DNA of 64,000 bases, from positions 45,390,094 through 45,454,093 of the forward strand of contig CM067306.1 in NCBI GenBank assembly GCA_034231615.1, read 5' to 3'. The DNA is from Meghimatium bilineatum (taxonomy: Eukaryota; Mollusca; Gastropoda; Stylommatophora; Philomycidae). Numbering within the stretch: the first letter of the stretch is position 1; every line of letters begins with the position of its first letter. Shown piece by piece: positions 53,151-64,000 of the stretch. The notes beneath the pieces were generated by a model. That model saw only the letters and a list, made by a program, of their open reading frames with translations, had not been told where the DNA came from and searched no databases. Both the position numbers and the translations under genes were made by a program.

Positions 53151-53819
53151 ACACGAATTGGGTGTATTGCAGTTTAGTACGCCAAAACTCGTTGTATTCT
53201 GGCATATTACTCACAAATTCATTGTACTGAAACTTACTACACTAGAAGTGAGTGTATTCTGGCCCATTACACATGATTTCGTTGTATTGCACCATAATAC
53301 TGCAGAACACTGGCGTATTAAACACGAATTGGGTGTATTGCAGTTTAGTACGTTAAAACTCGTTGTATTCTGGCATATTACTCACAAATTGTGTGTACTG
53401 AAGATTACTACACTAGAATTGAGTGTTTTCTGGCCTATTGCACAAGATTTCGTTGCACTGCAGCTTAATACGTCAGAACACTGGCGTATTACACACAAAT
53501 TGGGTGTATTGCAGTTTAGTACGCCAAAACTCGTTGTATTCTGGCATATTACTCACAAATTGGGTGTACTGAAGCTTACTACACTATAATTGAGTGTATT
53601 CTGGCCCATTACACATGCTTTCGTTGTATTGCACCTTAATACTGCAGAACACTGTCGTATTAAACACGAATTTGGTGTATTGCAGTTTAGTACGCCAAAA
53701 CTCGTTGTATTCTGGCATATTACTCACAAATTGGGTGTACTGAAGCTTACTACACTAGAATTGAGTGTATTCTGGCCTATTACACATGATTTCGTTGTAT
53801 TGCAGCTAAATACTTCAGA

Positions 53820-54845
53820 ACACTGGCGTATTAAACACGAATTGGGTGTATTGCAGTTTAGTACTCCAAAAATCGTTGTATTCTGGGATATTACTCACAT
53901 ATTCATTGTACTGAAGCTTACTACACTAGAATTGAGTGTATTATGGCCTATTACACATGATTTCGTTGTATTGCAGCTTAATACTTCAGAACACTGGCGT
54001 ATTAAACACGAATTGGGTGTATTGCAGTTTAGAACGCCAAAAATCGTTGTATTCTGGGATATTACTCACATATTCATTGTACTGAAGCTTACTACACTAG
54101 AATTGAGTGTATTCTGGCCTATTACACATGATTTCGTTGTATTGCAGCTTAATACGTCAGAACACTGGCGTATCACATACGAATTGGGTGTATTGCAGTT
54201 TAGTACGCCACAACTAGTTGTATTCTGGCACATTACTCACAAATTCATTGTACTGAAGCTTACTACACTAAAATTGAATGTATTCTGGTCCATAACACAT
54301 GATTTCGTTGTACTGCAGCTTAATACGTCAGAACACTGGAGCATTACACAAGAATTGAGTGTATTGCAGTTTAGTATTCTAAAACTCGTTGTATTCTGGC
54401 ATATTACTCACAAATTCATTGTACTGAAGCTTACTACACTAGAAGTGAGTGTATTCTGGCCCATTACACATGATTTCGTTGTATTGCACCTTAATACTGC
54501 AGAACACTGGCGTATTAAACACGAATTGGGTGTATTGCAGTTTAGTACGTTAAAACTCGTTGTATTCTGGCATATTGCTCACAAATTGTGTGTACTGTAG
54601 ATTACTACACTAGAATTGAGTGTTTTCTGGCCTATTGCACATGATTTCGTTGTACTGCAGCTTAATACGTCAGAACACTGGCGTATTACACACAAATTGG
54701 GTGTATTGCAGTTTAGTACGCCAAAACCCGTTGTATTCTGGCATATTACTCACAAATTCATTGTACTGAAGCTTAATACACTAGAATTGAGTGTATTCTA
54801 GCCTATTACACATGATTTCGTTGTAGTGCAGCTTAATACTTCAGA
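53820..54845. repeat. Six-monomer tandem duplication, copy 1 (1026 bp)
   Basis: Repeats at 54846-55871. Shared private variants: tactccaaaaatcg, gtattatggcc and ctgtagattac. This copy has a private gtttagaacgcc near 54028 and ttgaatgtattc near 54274. Confidence 0.8.
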
Positions 54846-55871
54846 ACACTGGCGTATTAAACACGAATTGGGTGTATTGCAGTTTAGTACTCCAAAAATC
54901 GTTGTATTCTGGGATATTACTCACATATTCATTGTACTGAAGCTTACTACACTAGAATTGAGTGTATTATGGCCTATTACACATGATTTCGTTGTATTGC
55001 AGCTTAATACTTCAGAACACTGGCGTATTAAACACGAATTGGGTGTATTGCAGTTTAGTACGCCAAAAATCGTTGTATTCTGGGATATTACTCACATATT
55101 CATTGTACTGAAGCTTACTACACTAGAATTGAGTGTATTCTGGCCTATTACACATGATTTCGTTGTATTGCAGCTTAATACGTCAGAACACTGGCGTATC
55201 ACATACGAATTGGGTGTATTGCAGTTTAGTACGCCACAACTGGTTGTATTCTGGCACATTACTCACAAATTCATTGTACTGAAGCTTACTACACTAAAAT
55301 TGAGTGTATTCTGGTCCATAACACATGATTTCGTTGTACTGCAGCTTAATACGTCAGAACACTGGAGCATTACACAAGAATTGAGTGTATTGCAGTTTAG
55401 TATTCTAAAACTCGTTGTATTCTGGCATATTACTCACAAATTCATTGTACTGAAGCTTACTACACTAGAAGTGAGTGTATTCTGGCCCATTACACATGAT
55501 TTCGTTGTATTGCACCTTAATACTGCAGAACACTGGCGTATTAAACACGAATTGGGTGTATTGCAGTTTAGTACGTTAAAACTCGTTGTATTCTGGCATA
55601 TTGCTCACACATTGTGTGTACTGTAGATTACTACACTAGAATTGAGTGTTTTCTGGCCTATTGCACATGATTTCGTTGTACTGCAGCTTAATACGTCAGA
55701 ACACTGGCGTATTACACACAAATTGGGTGTATTGCAGTTTAGTACGCCAAAACCCGTTGTATTCTGGCATATTACTCACAAATTCATTGTACTGAAGCTT
55801 ACTACACTAGAATTGAGTGTATTCTAGCCTATTCCACATGATTTCGTTGTAGTGCAGCTTAATACTTCAGA
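54846..55871. repeat. Six-monomer tandem duplication, copy 2
   Basis: Partner of 53820-54845. Private changes are tcacacattgtg near 55604 and ctattccacatg near 55829. Confidence 0.8.
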
Positions 55872-57434
55872 ACTCTTGCGTATTACACACAAATTGGGTG
55901 TATTGCAGTTTAGTATTCTAAAACTCGTTGTATTCTGGCATATTACTCACAAATTCATTGTACTGAAGCTTACTACACTAGAAGTGAGTGTATTCTGGCC
56001 CATTACACATGATTTCGTTGTATTGCACCATAATACTGCAGAACACTGGCGTATTAAACACGAATTGGGTATATTGCAGTTTAGTACGTTAAAACTCGTT
56101 GTATTCTGGCATATTGCTCACAAATTGTGTGTACTGAAGATTACTACACTAGAATTGAGTGTTTTCTGGCCTATTGCACATGATTTCGTTGTACTGCAGC
56201 TTAATACGTCAGAACACTGGCGTATTACACACAAATTGGGTGTATTGCAGTTTAGTACGCCACAACTGGTTGTATTCTGGCACATTACTCACAAATTCAT
56301 TGTACTGAAGCTTACTACACTAAAATTGAGTGTATTCTGGTCCATAACACATGATTTCGTTGTACTGCAGCTTAATACGTCAGAACACTGGAGCATTACA
56401 CAAGAATTGAGTGTATTGCAGTTTAGTATTCTAAAACTCGTTGTATTCTGGCATATTACTCACAAATTCATTGTACTGAAGCTTACTACACTAGAAGTAA
56501 GTGTATTCTGGCCCATTACACATGATTTCGTTGTATTGCACCTTAATACTGCAGAACACTGGCGTATTAAACACGAATTTGGTGTATTGCAGTTTAGTAC
56601 GTTAAAACTCGTTGTATTCTGGCATATTGCTCACAAATTGTGTGTACTGAAGATTACTACACTAGAATTGAGTGTTTTCTGGCCTATTGCACATGATTTC
56701 GTTGTACTGCAGCTTAATACGTCAGAACACTGGCGTATTACACACAAATTGGGTGTATTGCAGTTTAGTACGCCAAAACCCGTTGTATTCTGGCATATTA
56801 CTCACAAATTCATTGTACTGAAGCTTACTACACTAGAATTGAGTGTATTCTGAACTATTACACATGATTTCGTTGTATTGCAGCTTAATACTTCAGAACA
56901 CTGGCGTATTAAACACGATTTGGGAGTATTGCAGTTTAGTACGCCAAAACTCGTTGTATTCTGGCATATTAATCACAAATTCATTGCATTGAAGCTTACT
57001 ACACTAGAATTGAGTGTATACTGGCCTATTGCACATGATTTCGTTGTAGTGCAGCTTAATACTTCAGAACTCTTGCGTATTACACACAAATTGGGTGTAT
57101 TGCAGTTTAGTATTCTAAAACTCGTTGTATTCTGGCATATTACTCACAAATTCATTGTACTGAAGCTTACTACACTAGAATTGAGTGTATTCTGGCCTAT
57201 TACACATGATTTCGTTGTATTGCACCTTAATACTGCAGAACACTGCCATATTAATCACGAATTGGGTGTATTGCAGTTTAGTACGTTAAAACTCGTTGTA
57301 TTCTGGCATATTACTCACAAATTGTGTGTACTGAAGATTACTACACTAGAATTGAGTGTTTTCTGGCATATTGCACATGATTTCGTTGTACTGCAGCTTA
57401 ATACGTCAGAACACTGGCGTATTACACACAAATT
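55871..57434. repeat. Mixed monomers before the 3093-bp duplication
   Basis: About nine monomers of subtypes seen elsewhere. One C ends ttctgaact (TGA) near 56850, and one A and B pair reads cactgccatattaatcacg near 57242. No non-satellite DNA. Confidence 0.8.
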
Positions 57435-59680
57435 GGGTGTATTGCAGCTTAGTACGCCAAAACCCGTTGTATTCTGGCATATTACTCACAAATTGGGTGT
57501 ACTGAAGCTTACTACACTAGAATTGAGTGTATTCTGGCCTATTACACATGATTTCGTTGTATTGCAGCTTAATACTTCAGAACACTGGCGTATTAAACAC
57601 GAATTGGGAGTATTGCAATTTAGTAAGCTAAAACTCGTTGTATTCTGGCATATTACTCACAAATTGGGTGTACTGAAGCTTACTACACTAGAATTGAGTG
57701 TATTCTGGCCTATTGCACATGATTTCGTTGTACTGCAGCTTAATACGTCAGAACACTGGCGTATTACACAAGAATTGAGTGTATTGCAGTTTAGTACGAC
57801 AAAACTCGTTGTATTCTGGGATATTACTCACAAATTCATTGTACTGAAGCTTACTACACTAGAATTGAGTGTATTCTAGCCTATTACACATGATTTCGTT
57901 GTACTGCAGCTTAATACGTCAGAACACTGGCGTATTACACACAAATTGGGTGTATTGCAGTTTAGTACGCCAAAACCCGTTGTATTCTGGCATATTACTC
58001 ACAAATTGGGTGTACTGAAGCTTACTACACTAGAATTGAGTGTATTCTGGCCTATTGCACATGATTCCGTTGCACTGCAGCTTAATACGTCAGAACACTG
58101 GCGTATTACACAAGAATTGGGTGTATTGCAGTTTAGTACGCCAAAACTCGTTGTATTCTGGGATATTACTCACAAATTCATTGTACTGAAGCTTACTACA
58201 CTAGAATTGAGTGTATTCTGGCCTATAACACATGATTTCGTTGTATGGCACCTTAATACTGCAGATCACTGGCGTATTAAACACGAATTGGGTGTATTGC
58301 AGTTTAGTACGCCAAAAATCGTTGTATTCTGGGATATTACTCACATATTCATTGTACTGAAGCTTACTACACTAGAAGTGAGTGTATTCTGGCCTATTAC
58401 ACATGATTTCGTTGTTTTGCAGCTTAATACGTCAGAACACTGGCGTATCACATACGAATTGGGTGTATTGCAGTTTAGTACGCCACAACTGGTTGTATTC
58501 TGGCACATTACTCACAAATTCATTGTACTGAAGCTTACTACACTAGAATTGGGTGTATTCTGGTCTATTACACATGATTTCATTGTATTGCAGCTTAATA
58601 CTTCAGAACACTGGCGTATTAAACACGATTTGGGAGTATTGCAGTTTAGTACGCCAAAACTCGTTGTATTCTGGCATATTACTCCCAAATTCATTGTACT
58701 GAAGCTTACTACACTAGAGTTGAGTGTATTCTGGCCTATGACACATGATTTCGTTGTATGTCACCTTAATACTGCAGATCACTGGCGTATTAAACACGAA
58801 TTGGGTGTATTGCAGTTTAGTACGCCAAAAATCGTTGTATTCTGGGATATTACTAACATATTCATTGTACTGAAGCTTAATACACTAGAATTGAGTGTAT
58901 TCTGGCCTATTGCACATGGTTTCATTGTAGTGCAGCTTAATATGTTAGAACACTGGCGTATTACACATGAATTGGGTTTATTGCAGTTTAGTACGCCAGA
59001 ACTCGTTGTATTCTGGCATATTACTCACAAATTGTGTGTACTGATGTATACTACACTAGAATTGAGTGTTTTCTGGCCTATTGCACATGATTTCATTGTA
59101 TTGCAGCTTAATACGTCAGAACACTGGCGTATTACACACAAATTGGGTGTATTGCAGTTTAGTACGCCAAAACCCGTTCTATTCTGGCATATTACTCACA
59201 AATTGGGTGTACTGAAGCTTACTACACTAGAAGTGAGTGTATTGTGGCCTATAACACATGATTTCGTTGTATGGCACCTTAATACTGCATATCACTGGTG
59301 TATTAAACACGAATTGGGTGTATTGCAGTTTAGTACGCCAATTGGGAGTACGCCAAAACTCGTTGTATTCTGGCATATTAATCACAAACTCATTGCACTG
59401 AAGCTTACTACACTAGAATTGAGTGTATACTGGTCTATTACACATGATTTCGTTGTATTGCAGCTTAATACTTCAGAACACTGGCGTATTAAACACGAAT
59501 TGGGAGTATTGCAGTTTAGTACGCCAAAACTCGTTGTATTCTGGGATATTACTCCCAAATTCATTGTACTGAAGCTTACTACACTAGAATTGAGTGTATT
59601 CTGGCCTATAACACATGATTTCGTTGTATGGCACCTTAATACTGCATATCACTGGTGTATTAAACACGAATTGGGTGTAT
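57435..59680. repeat. 3093-bp spaced duplication, left copy
   Basis: Matches 60528-62773 at 3093 bp (18 monomers plus the 15-bp insertion). I noticed about seven differences in ~2.25 kb, for example ttactaacatattc near 58850, taatatgttag near 58930 and cccgttctattc near 59172. Shared private words: gcagcttagtacgcc, ccgttgcactgcag, ctatgacacatg and cgccagaactc. The longest open stretch of the window (57946-60288) covers this block. Confidence 0.85.
59341..59355. repeat. 15-bp insertion in sub-unit B (tracer, copy 4)
   Basis: Same insertion, here following a gggtgtattg-type B instead of gggagtattg. The local upstream source word is absent, which suggests the insertion arrived by copying or recombination. 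Confidence 0.9.
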
Positions 59681-60527
59681 TGCAGTTTAGTACGCCAAAA
59701 CTCGTTGTATTCTGGGATATTACTCACAAATTCATTGTACTGAAGCTTACTACACTAAAATTGAGTGTATTCTGGTCCATAACACATGATTTCGTTGTAC
59801 TGCAGCTTAATACGTCAGAACACTGGAGCATTACACAAGAATTGAGTGTATTGCAGTTTAGTATTCTAAAACTCGTTGTATTCTGGCATATTACTCACAA
59901 ATTCATTGTACTGAAGCTTACTACACTAGAAGTGAGTGTATTCTGGCCCATTACACATGATTTCGTTGTATTGCACTTTAATACTGCAGAACACTGGCGT
60001 ATTAAACACGAATTGGGTGTATTGCAGTTTAGTACGTTAAAACTCGTTGTATTCTGGCATATTGCTCACAAATTGTGTGTACTGAAGATTACTACACTAG
60101 AATTGAGTGTTTTCTGGCCTATTGCACATGATTTCGTTGTACTGCAGCTTAATACGTCAGAACACTGGCGTATTACACACAAATTGGGTGTATTGCAGTT
60201 TAGTACGCCAAAACCCGTTGTATTCTGGCATATTACTCACAAATTCATTGTACTGAAGCTTACTACACTAGAATTGAGTGTATTCTGACCTATTACACAT
60301 GATTTCGTTGTATTGCAGCTTAATACTTCAGAACACTGGCGTATTAAACACGATTTGGGAGTATTGCAGTTTAGTACGCCAAAACTCGTTGTATTCTGGC
60401 ATATTAATCACAAATTCATTGCATTGAAGCTTACTACACTAGAATTGAGTGTATACTGGCCTATTGCACATGATTTCGTTGTAGTGCAGCTTAATACTTC
60501 AGAACTCTTGCGTATTACACACAAATT

Positions 60528-62773
60528 GGGTGTATTGCAGCTTAGTACGCCAAAACCCGTTGTATTCTGGCATATTACTCACAAATTGGGTGTACTGAAG
60601 CTTACTACACTAGAATTGAGTGTATTCTGGCCTATTACACATGATTTCGTTGTATTGCAGCTTAATACTTCAGAACACTGGCGTATTAAACACGAATTGG
60701 GAGTATTGCAATTTAGTAAGCTAAAACTCGTTGTATTCTGGCATATTACTCACAAATTGGGTGTACTGAAGCTTACTACACTAGAATTGAGTGTATTCTG
60801 GCCTATTGCACATGATTTCGTTGTACTGCAGCTTAATACGTCAGAACACTGGCGTATTACACAAGAATTGAGTGTATTGCAGTTTAGTACGACAAAACTC
60901 GTTGTATTCTGGGATATTACTCACAAATTCATTGTACTGAAGCTTACTACACTAGAATTGAGTGTATTCTAGCCTATTACACATGATTTCGTTGCACTGC
61001 AGCTTAATACGTCAGAACACTGGCGTATTACACACAAATTGGGTGTATTGCAGTTTAGTACGCCAAAACCCGTTGTATTCTGGCATATTACTCACAAATT
61101 GGGTGTACTGAAGCTTACTACACTAGAATTGAGTGTATTCTGGCCTATTGCACATGATTCCGTTGCACTGCAGCTTAATACGTCAGAACACTGGCGTATT
61201 ACACAAGAATTGGGTGTATTGCAGTTTAGTACGCCAAAACTCGTTGTATTCTGGGATATTACTCACAAATTCATTGTACTGAAGCTTACTACACTAGAAT
61301 TGAGTGTATTCTGGCCTATAACACATGATTTCGTTGTATAGCACCTTAATACTGCAGATCACTGGCGTATTAAACACGAATTGGGTGTATTGCAGTTTAG
61401 TACGCCAAAAATCGTTGTATTCTGGGATATTACTCACATATTCATTGTACTGAAGCTTACTACACTAGAAGTGAGTGTATTCTGGCCTATTACACATGAT
61501 TTCGTTGTTTTGCAGCTTAATACGTCAGAACACTGGCGTATCACATACGAATTGGGTGTATTGCAGTTTAGTACGCCACAACTGGTTGTATTCTGGCACA
61601 TTACTCACAAATTCATTGTACTGAAGCTTACTACACTAGAATTGGGTGTATTCTGGTCTATTACACATGATTTCATTGTATTGCAGCTTAATACTTCAGA
61701 ACACTGGCGTATTAAACACGATTTGGGAGTATTGCAGTTTAGTACGCCAAAACTCGTTGTATTCTGGCATATTACTCCCAAATTCATTGTACTGAAGCTT
61801 ACTACACTAGAGTTGAGTGTATTCTGGCCTATGACACATGATTTCGTTGTATGTCACCTTAATACTGCAGATCACTGGCGTATTAAACACGAATTGGGTG
61901 TATTGCAGTTTAGTACGCCAAAAATCGTTGTATTCTGGGATATTACTCACATATTCATTGTACTGAAGCTTAATACACTAGAATTGAGTGTATTCTGGCC
62001 TATTGCACATGGTTTCATTGTAGTGCAGCTTAATATGTCAGAACACTGGCGTATTACACATGAATTGGGTTTATTGCAGTTTAGTACGCCAGAACTCGTT
62101 GTATTCTGGCATATTACTCACAAATTGTGTGTACTGATGTATACTACACTAGAATTGAGTGTTTTCTGGCCTATTGCACATGATTTCATTGTATTACAGC
62201 TTAATACGTCAGAACACTGGCGTATTACACACAAATTGGGTGTATTGCAGTTTAGTACGCCAAAACCCGTTGTATTCTGGCATATTACTCACAAATTGGG
62301 TGTACTGAAGCTTACTACACTAGAAGTGAGTGTATTGTGGCCTATAACACATGATTTCGTTGTATGGCACCTTAATACTGCATATCACTGGTGTATTAAA
62401 CACGAATTGGGTGTATTGCAGTTTAGTACGCCAATTGGGAGTACGCCAAAACTCGTTGTATTCTGGCATATTAATCACAAACTCATTGCACTGAAGCTTA
62501 CTACACTAGAATTGAGTGTATACTGGTCTATTACACATGATTTCGTTGTATTGCAGCTTAATACTTCAGAACACTGGCGTATTAAACACGAATTGGGAGT
62601 ATTGCAGTTTAGTACGCCAAAACTCGTTGTATTCTGGGATATTACTCCCAAATTCATTGTACTGAAGCTTACTACACTAGAATTGAGTGTATTCTGGCCT
62701 ATAACACATGATTTCGTTGTATGGCACCTTATAACTGCATATCACTGGTGTATTAAACACGAATTGGGTGTAT
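60528..62773. repeat. 3093-bp spaced duplication, right copy
   Basis: Partner of 57435-59680. Private changes include a gtatagcacc stop variant near 61339, gtattacagc near 62193 and ccttataactgc near 62729. Confidence 0.85.
62434..62448. repeat. 15-bp insertion in sub-unit B (tracer, copy 5)
   Basis: Exactly 3093 bp after copy 4, in the duplication partner. Confidence 0.9.
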
Positions 62774-64000
62774 TGCAGTTTAGTACGCCAATAATCGTTG
62801 TATTCTGGGATATTACTCACATATTCATTGTACTGAAGCTTACTACACTAGAATTGAGTGTATTCTGGCCTATTACACATGATTTCGTTGTATTGCAGCT
62901 TAATACGTCAGAACACTGGCGTATCACATACGAATTGGGTGTATTGCAGTTTAGTACGCCACAACTGGTTGTATTCTGGCACATTACTCACAAATTCATT
63001 GTACTGAAGCTTACTACACTAGAATTGAGTGTATTCTGGTCCATTACACATGATTTCGTTGTATTGCAGCTTAATACTTCAGAACACTGGCGTATTAAAC
63101 ACGATTTGGGAGTATTGCAGTTTAGTACGCCAAAACTCGTTGTATTCTGGCATATTAATCACAAATTCATTGCATTGAAGCTTACTACACTAGAATTGAG
63201 TGTATACTGGCCTATTGCACATGATTTCGTTGTAGTGCAGCTTAATACGTCAGAACACTGGCGTATTACACAAGAATTGGGTTTATTGCAATTTAGTACG
63301 CCAAAACTCGTTGTATTCTGGGATATTACTCACAAATTCATTGTACTGAAGCTTACTACACTAGAATTGAGTGTATTCTAGCCTATTACACATGATTTCC
63401 TTGTTGTGCAGCTTAATACTTCAGAACTCTGGCGTATTACACACAAATTAGGTGTATTGCAGTTTAGTACGACAAAACTCGTTGTATTCTTGGATATTAC
63501 TCAAAAATTCATTGTACTGAAGCTTACTACACTAGAATTGAGTGTATTCTAGCCTATTACACATGATTTCGTTTTAGTGCAGCTTAATACTTCAGAACTC
63601 TTGCGTATTACACACAAATTGGGTGTATTGCAGTTTAGTATTCTAAAACTCGTTGTATTCTGGCATATTACTCACAAATTCATTGTACTGAAGCTTACTA
63701 CACTAGAGGTGAGTGTATTCTGGCCCATTACACATGATTTCGTTGTATTGCAGCTTAATACGTCAGAACACTGGCGTATTACACACAAATTGGGTGTAGT
63801 GCAGTTTAGTACGCCAAAACCCGTTGTATTCTGGCATATTACTCACAAATTGGGTGTACTGAAGCTTACTACACTAGAATTGAGTGTTTTCTGGCCTATT
63901 ACACATGATTTAGTTGTTTTGCAGCTTAATACTTCAGAATACTGGCGTATTAAACACGAATTGAGCATATTGCTGTTTAGTAAGCCTAAACTCGTTGTAT
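62774..64000. repeat. Right-end monomers, increasingly divergent
   Basis: Up to about 63.47 kb the subtypes match the region around 48.0-48.7 kb. After that, private changes accumulate: ttcttggatatt, cgttttagtgcag, gtagtgcag in B, and in the last 100 bp gatttagttgttttg, cagaatactgg, gagcatattgctg and agtaagcctaaac. The window ends inside sub-unit B. Confidence 0.75.

Larger units (their letters stand above)
1..64000. repeat. 171-bp satellite DNA array spanning the window
   Basis: Every part of the window can be read as the same 171-bp unit in one orientation. Unit starts (word acacatgat and variants) run from 59 to 63901, a distance of 373 x 171 plus 59 bp. Seventeen placed indels sum to exactly +59, so about 374 monomers are present with no foreign insertion. 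The reference monomer has 63 G or C in 171 (about 37 percent). Neither array end is reached: position 1 lies inside sub-unit C and position 64000 inside sub-unit B. Known biology: long pure arrays of nucleosome-sized units are typical of eukaryotic centromeric or other heterochromatic satellites. The location is inference, and I do not recognise the family. Confidence 0.97.

Noticed and set aside
57946-60288. Long plus-strand open frames (780, 666, 550 and 504 codons and many shorter) as real genes
   Set aside because: They are one reading of the 171-bp repeat, end at recurrent satellite point changes, shift with 1- and 2-bp indels and have no start context, signal sequence, introns or non-repeat domain. 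Tandem copying of one open unit explains their length.
1-64000. CRISPR array
   Set aside because: Repeats are contiguous with no unique spacers; unit size, sub-repeat structure and lack of cas genes do not fit.
1-64000. Alpha satellite, because the unit is also 171 bp
   Set aside because: The sequence shows no resemblance I can recognise, and the 30/60-bp internal structure with a 9-bp loss explains the length independently.
1-64000. Bacterial giant repeat protein gene
   Set aside because: The frame is interrupted dozens of times over 64 kb, and there are no ribosome-binding sites, promoter-like gaps or neighbouring genes.
1-64000. Transposable element, tRNA, rRNA or telomere repeats
   Set aside because: All bases fit the satellite unit; no terminal repeats, reverse transcriptase or transposase motifs, cloverleaf or short telomere-type tandem units were seen.
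1-64000. Assembly artefact as the sole explanation of the near-identical tandem copies
   Set aside because: Most copies differ by private substitutions or indels (for example two in the 1881-bp pair and about seven in the 3093-bp pair), which argues for real copies. The pairs with no difference seen (855 and 2905 bp) remain open to this doubt.

Overview
The whole 64 kb window is one uninterrupted, head-to-tail satellite DNA array. I see no gene, RNA gene, transposon, CRISPR array or unique spacer. The unit is 171 bp. Taking the unit start as the 'acacatgat' word, the first unit starts at 59 and the last visible one at 63901. The distance of 63,842 bp equals 373 x 171 plus 59, and 17 small indels that I can place (net +59) account exactly for the excess. 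That gives about 374 monomers, all in one orientation. An array this long and pure is typical of eukaryotic heterochromatin: centromeric, pericentromeric or subtelomeric satellite, or a sex or B chromosome. GC of the reference monomer is about 37 percent and CpG is not strongly depleted. I cannot name the species or a known satellite family.

Internal structure of the monomer: it is itself three tandem sub-units, A (51 bp), B (60 bp) and C (60 bp). A looks like a 60-bp unit that lost 9 bp. Each 60-bp unit splits again into two related 30-bp halves, with a TGTAYT word at half-unit positions 15-20 in five of the six halves. The inferred history is 30 -> 60 -> 171 -> higher-order repeats (HORs).

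Layout. 1-4.6 kb: two copies of a 1.9-kb HOR. 4.3-6.8 kb: a block with a close copy at 48.1-50.6 kb. 8.6-10.3 kb: a five-monomer tandem duplication. 10.2-27.4 kb: a domain built from 513-bp trimers, amplified in nested steps with periods of 2905, 4273 and 3418 bp. 27.4-36.6 kb: mixed monomers with duplications of period 1881, 1710 and about 1538 bp. 36.9-46.2 kb: duplications with periods near 5.5 and 3.9 kb. 46.8-50.6 kb: a mosaic copy of the left end of the window. 49.4-53.15 kb: an almost perfect 11-monomer tandem duplication. 53.8-55.9 kb: a six-monomer duplication. 57.4-62.8 kb: a 3093-bp spaced duplication. The last ~100 bp carry more private changes than the rest.

Coding: because 171 is 57 codons, one plus-strand frame stays open for long stretches (up to 780 codons at 57946-60288). 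It is broken by in-frame stops and shifted by indels all along the window. I read it as non-coding satellite and list no CDS. The duplicated blocks are best explained by unequal exchange, gene conversion or replication-based amplification. Small private indels act as tracers of those events.
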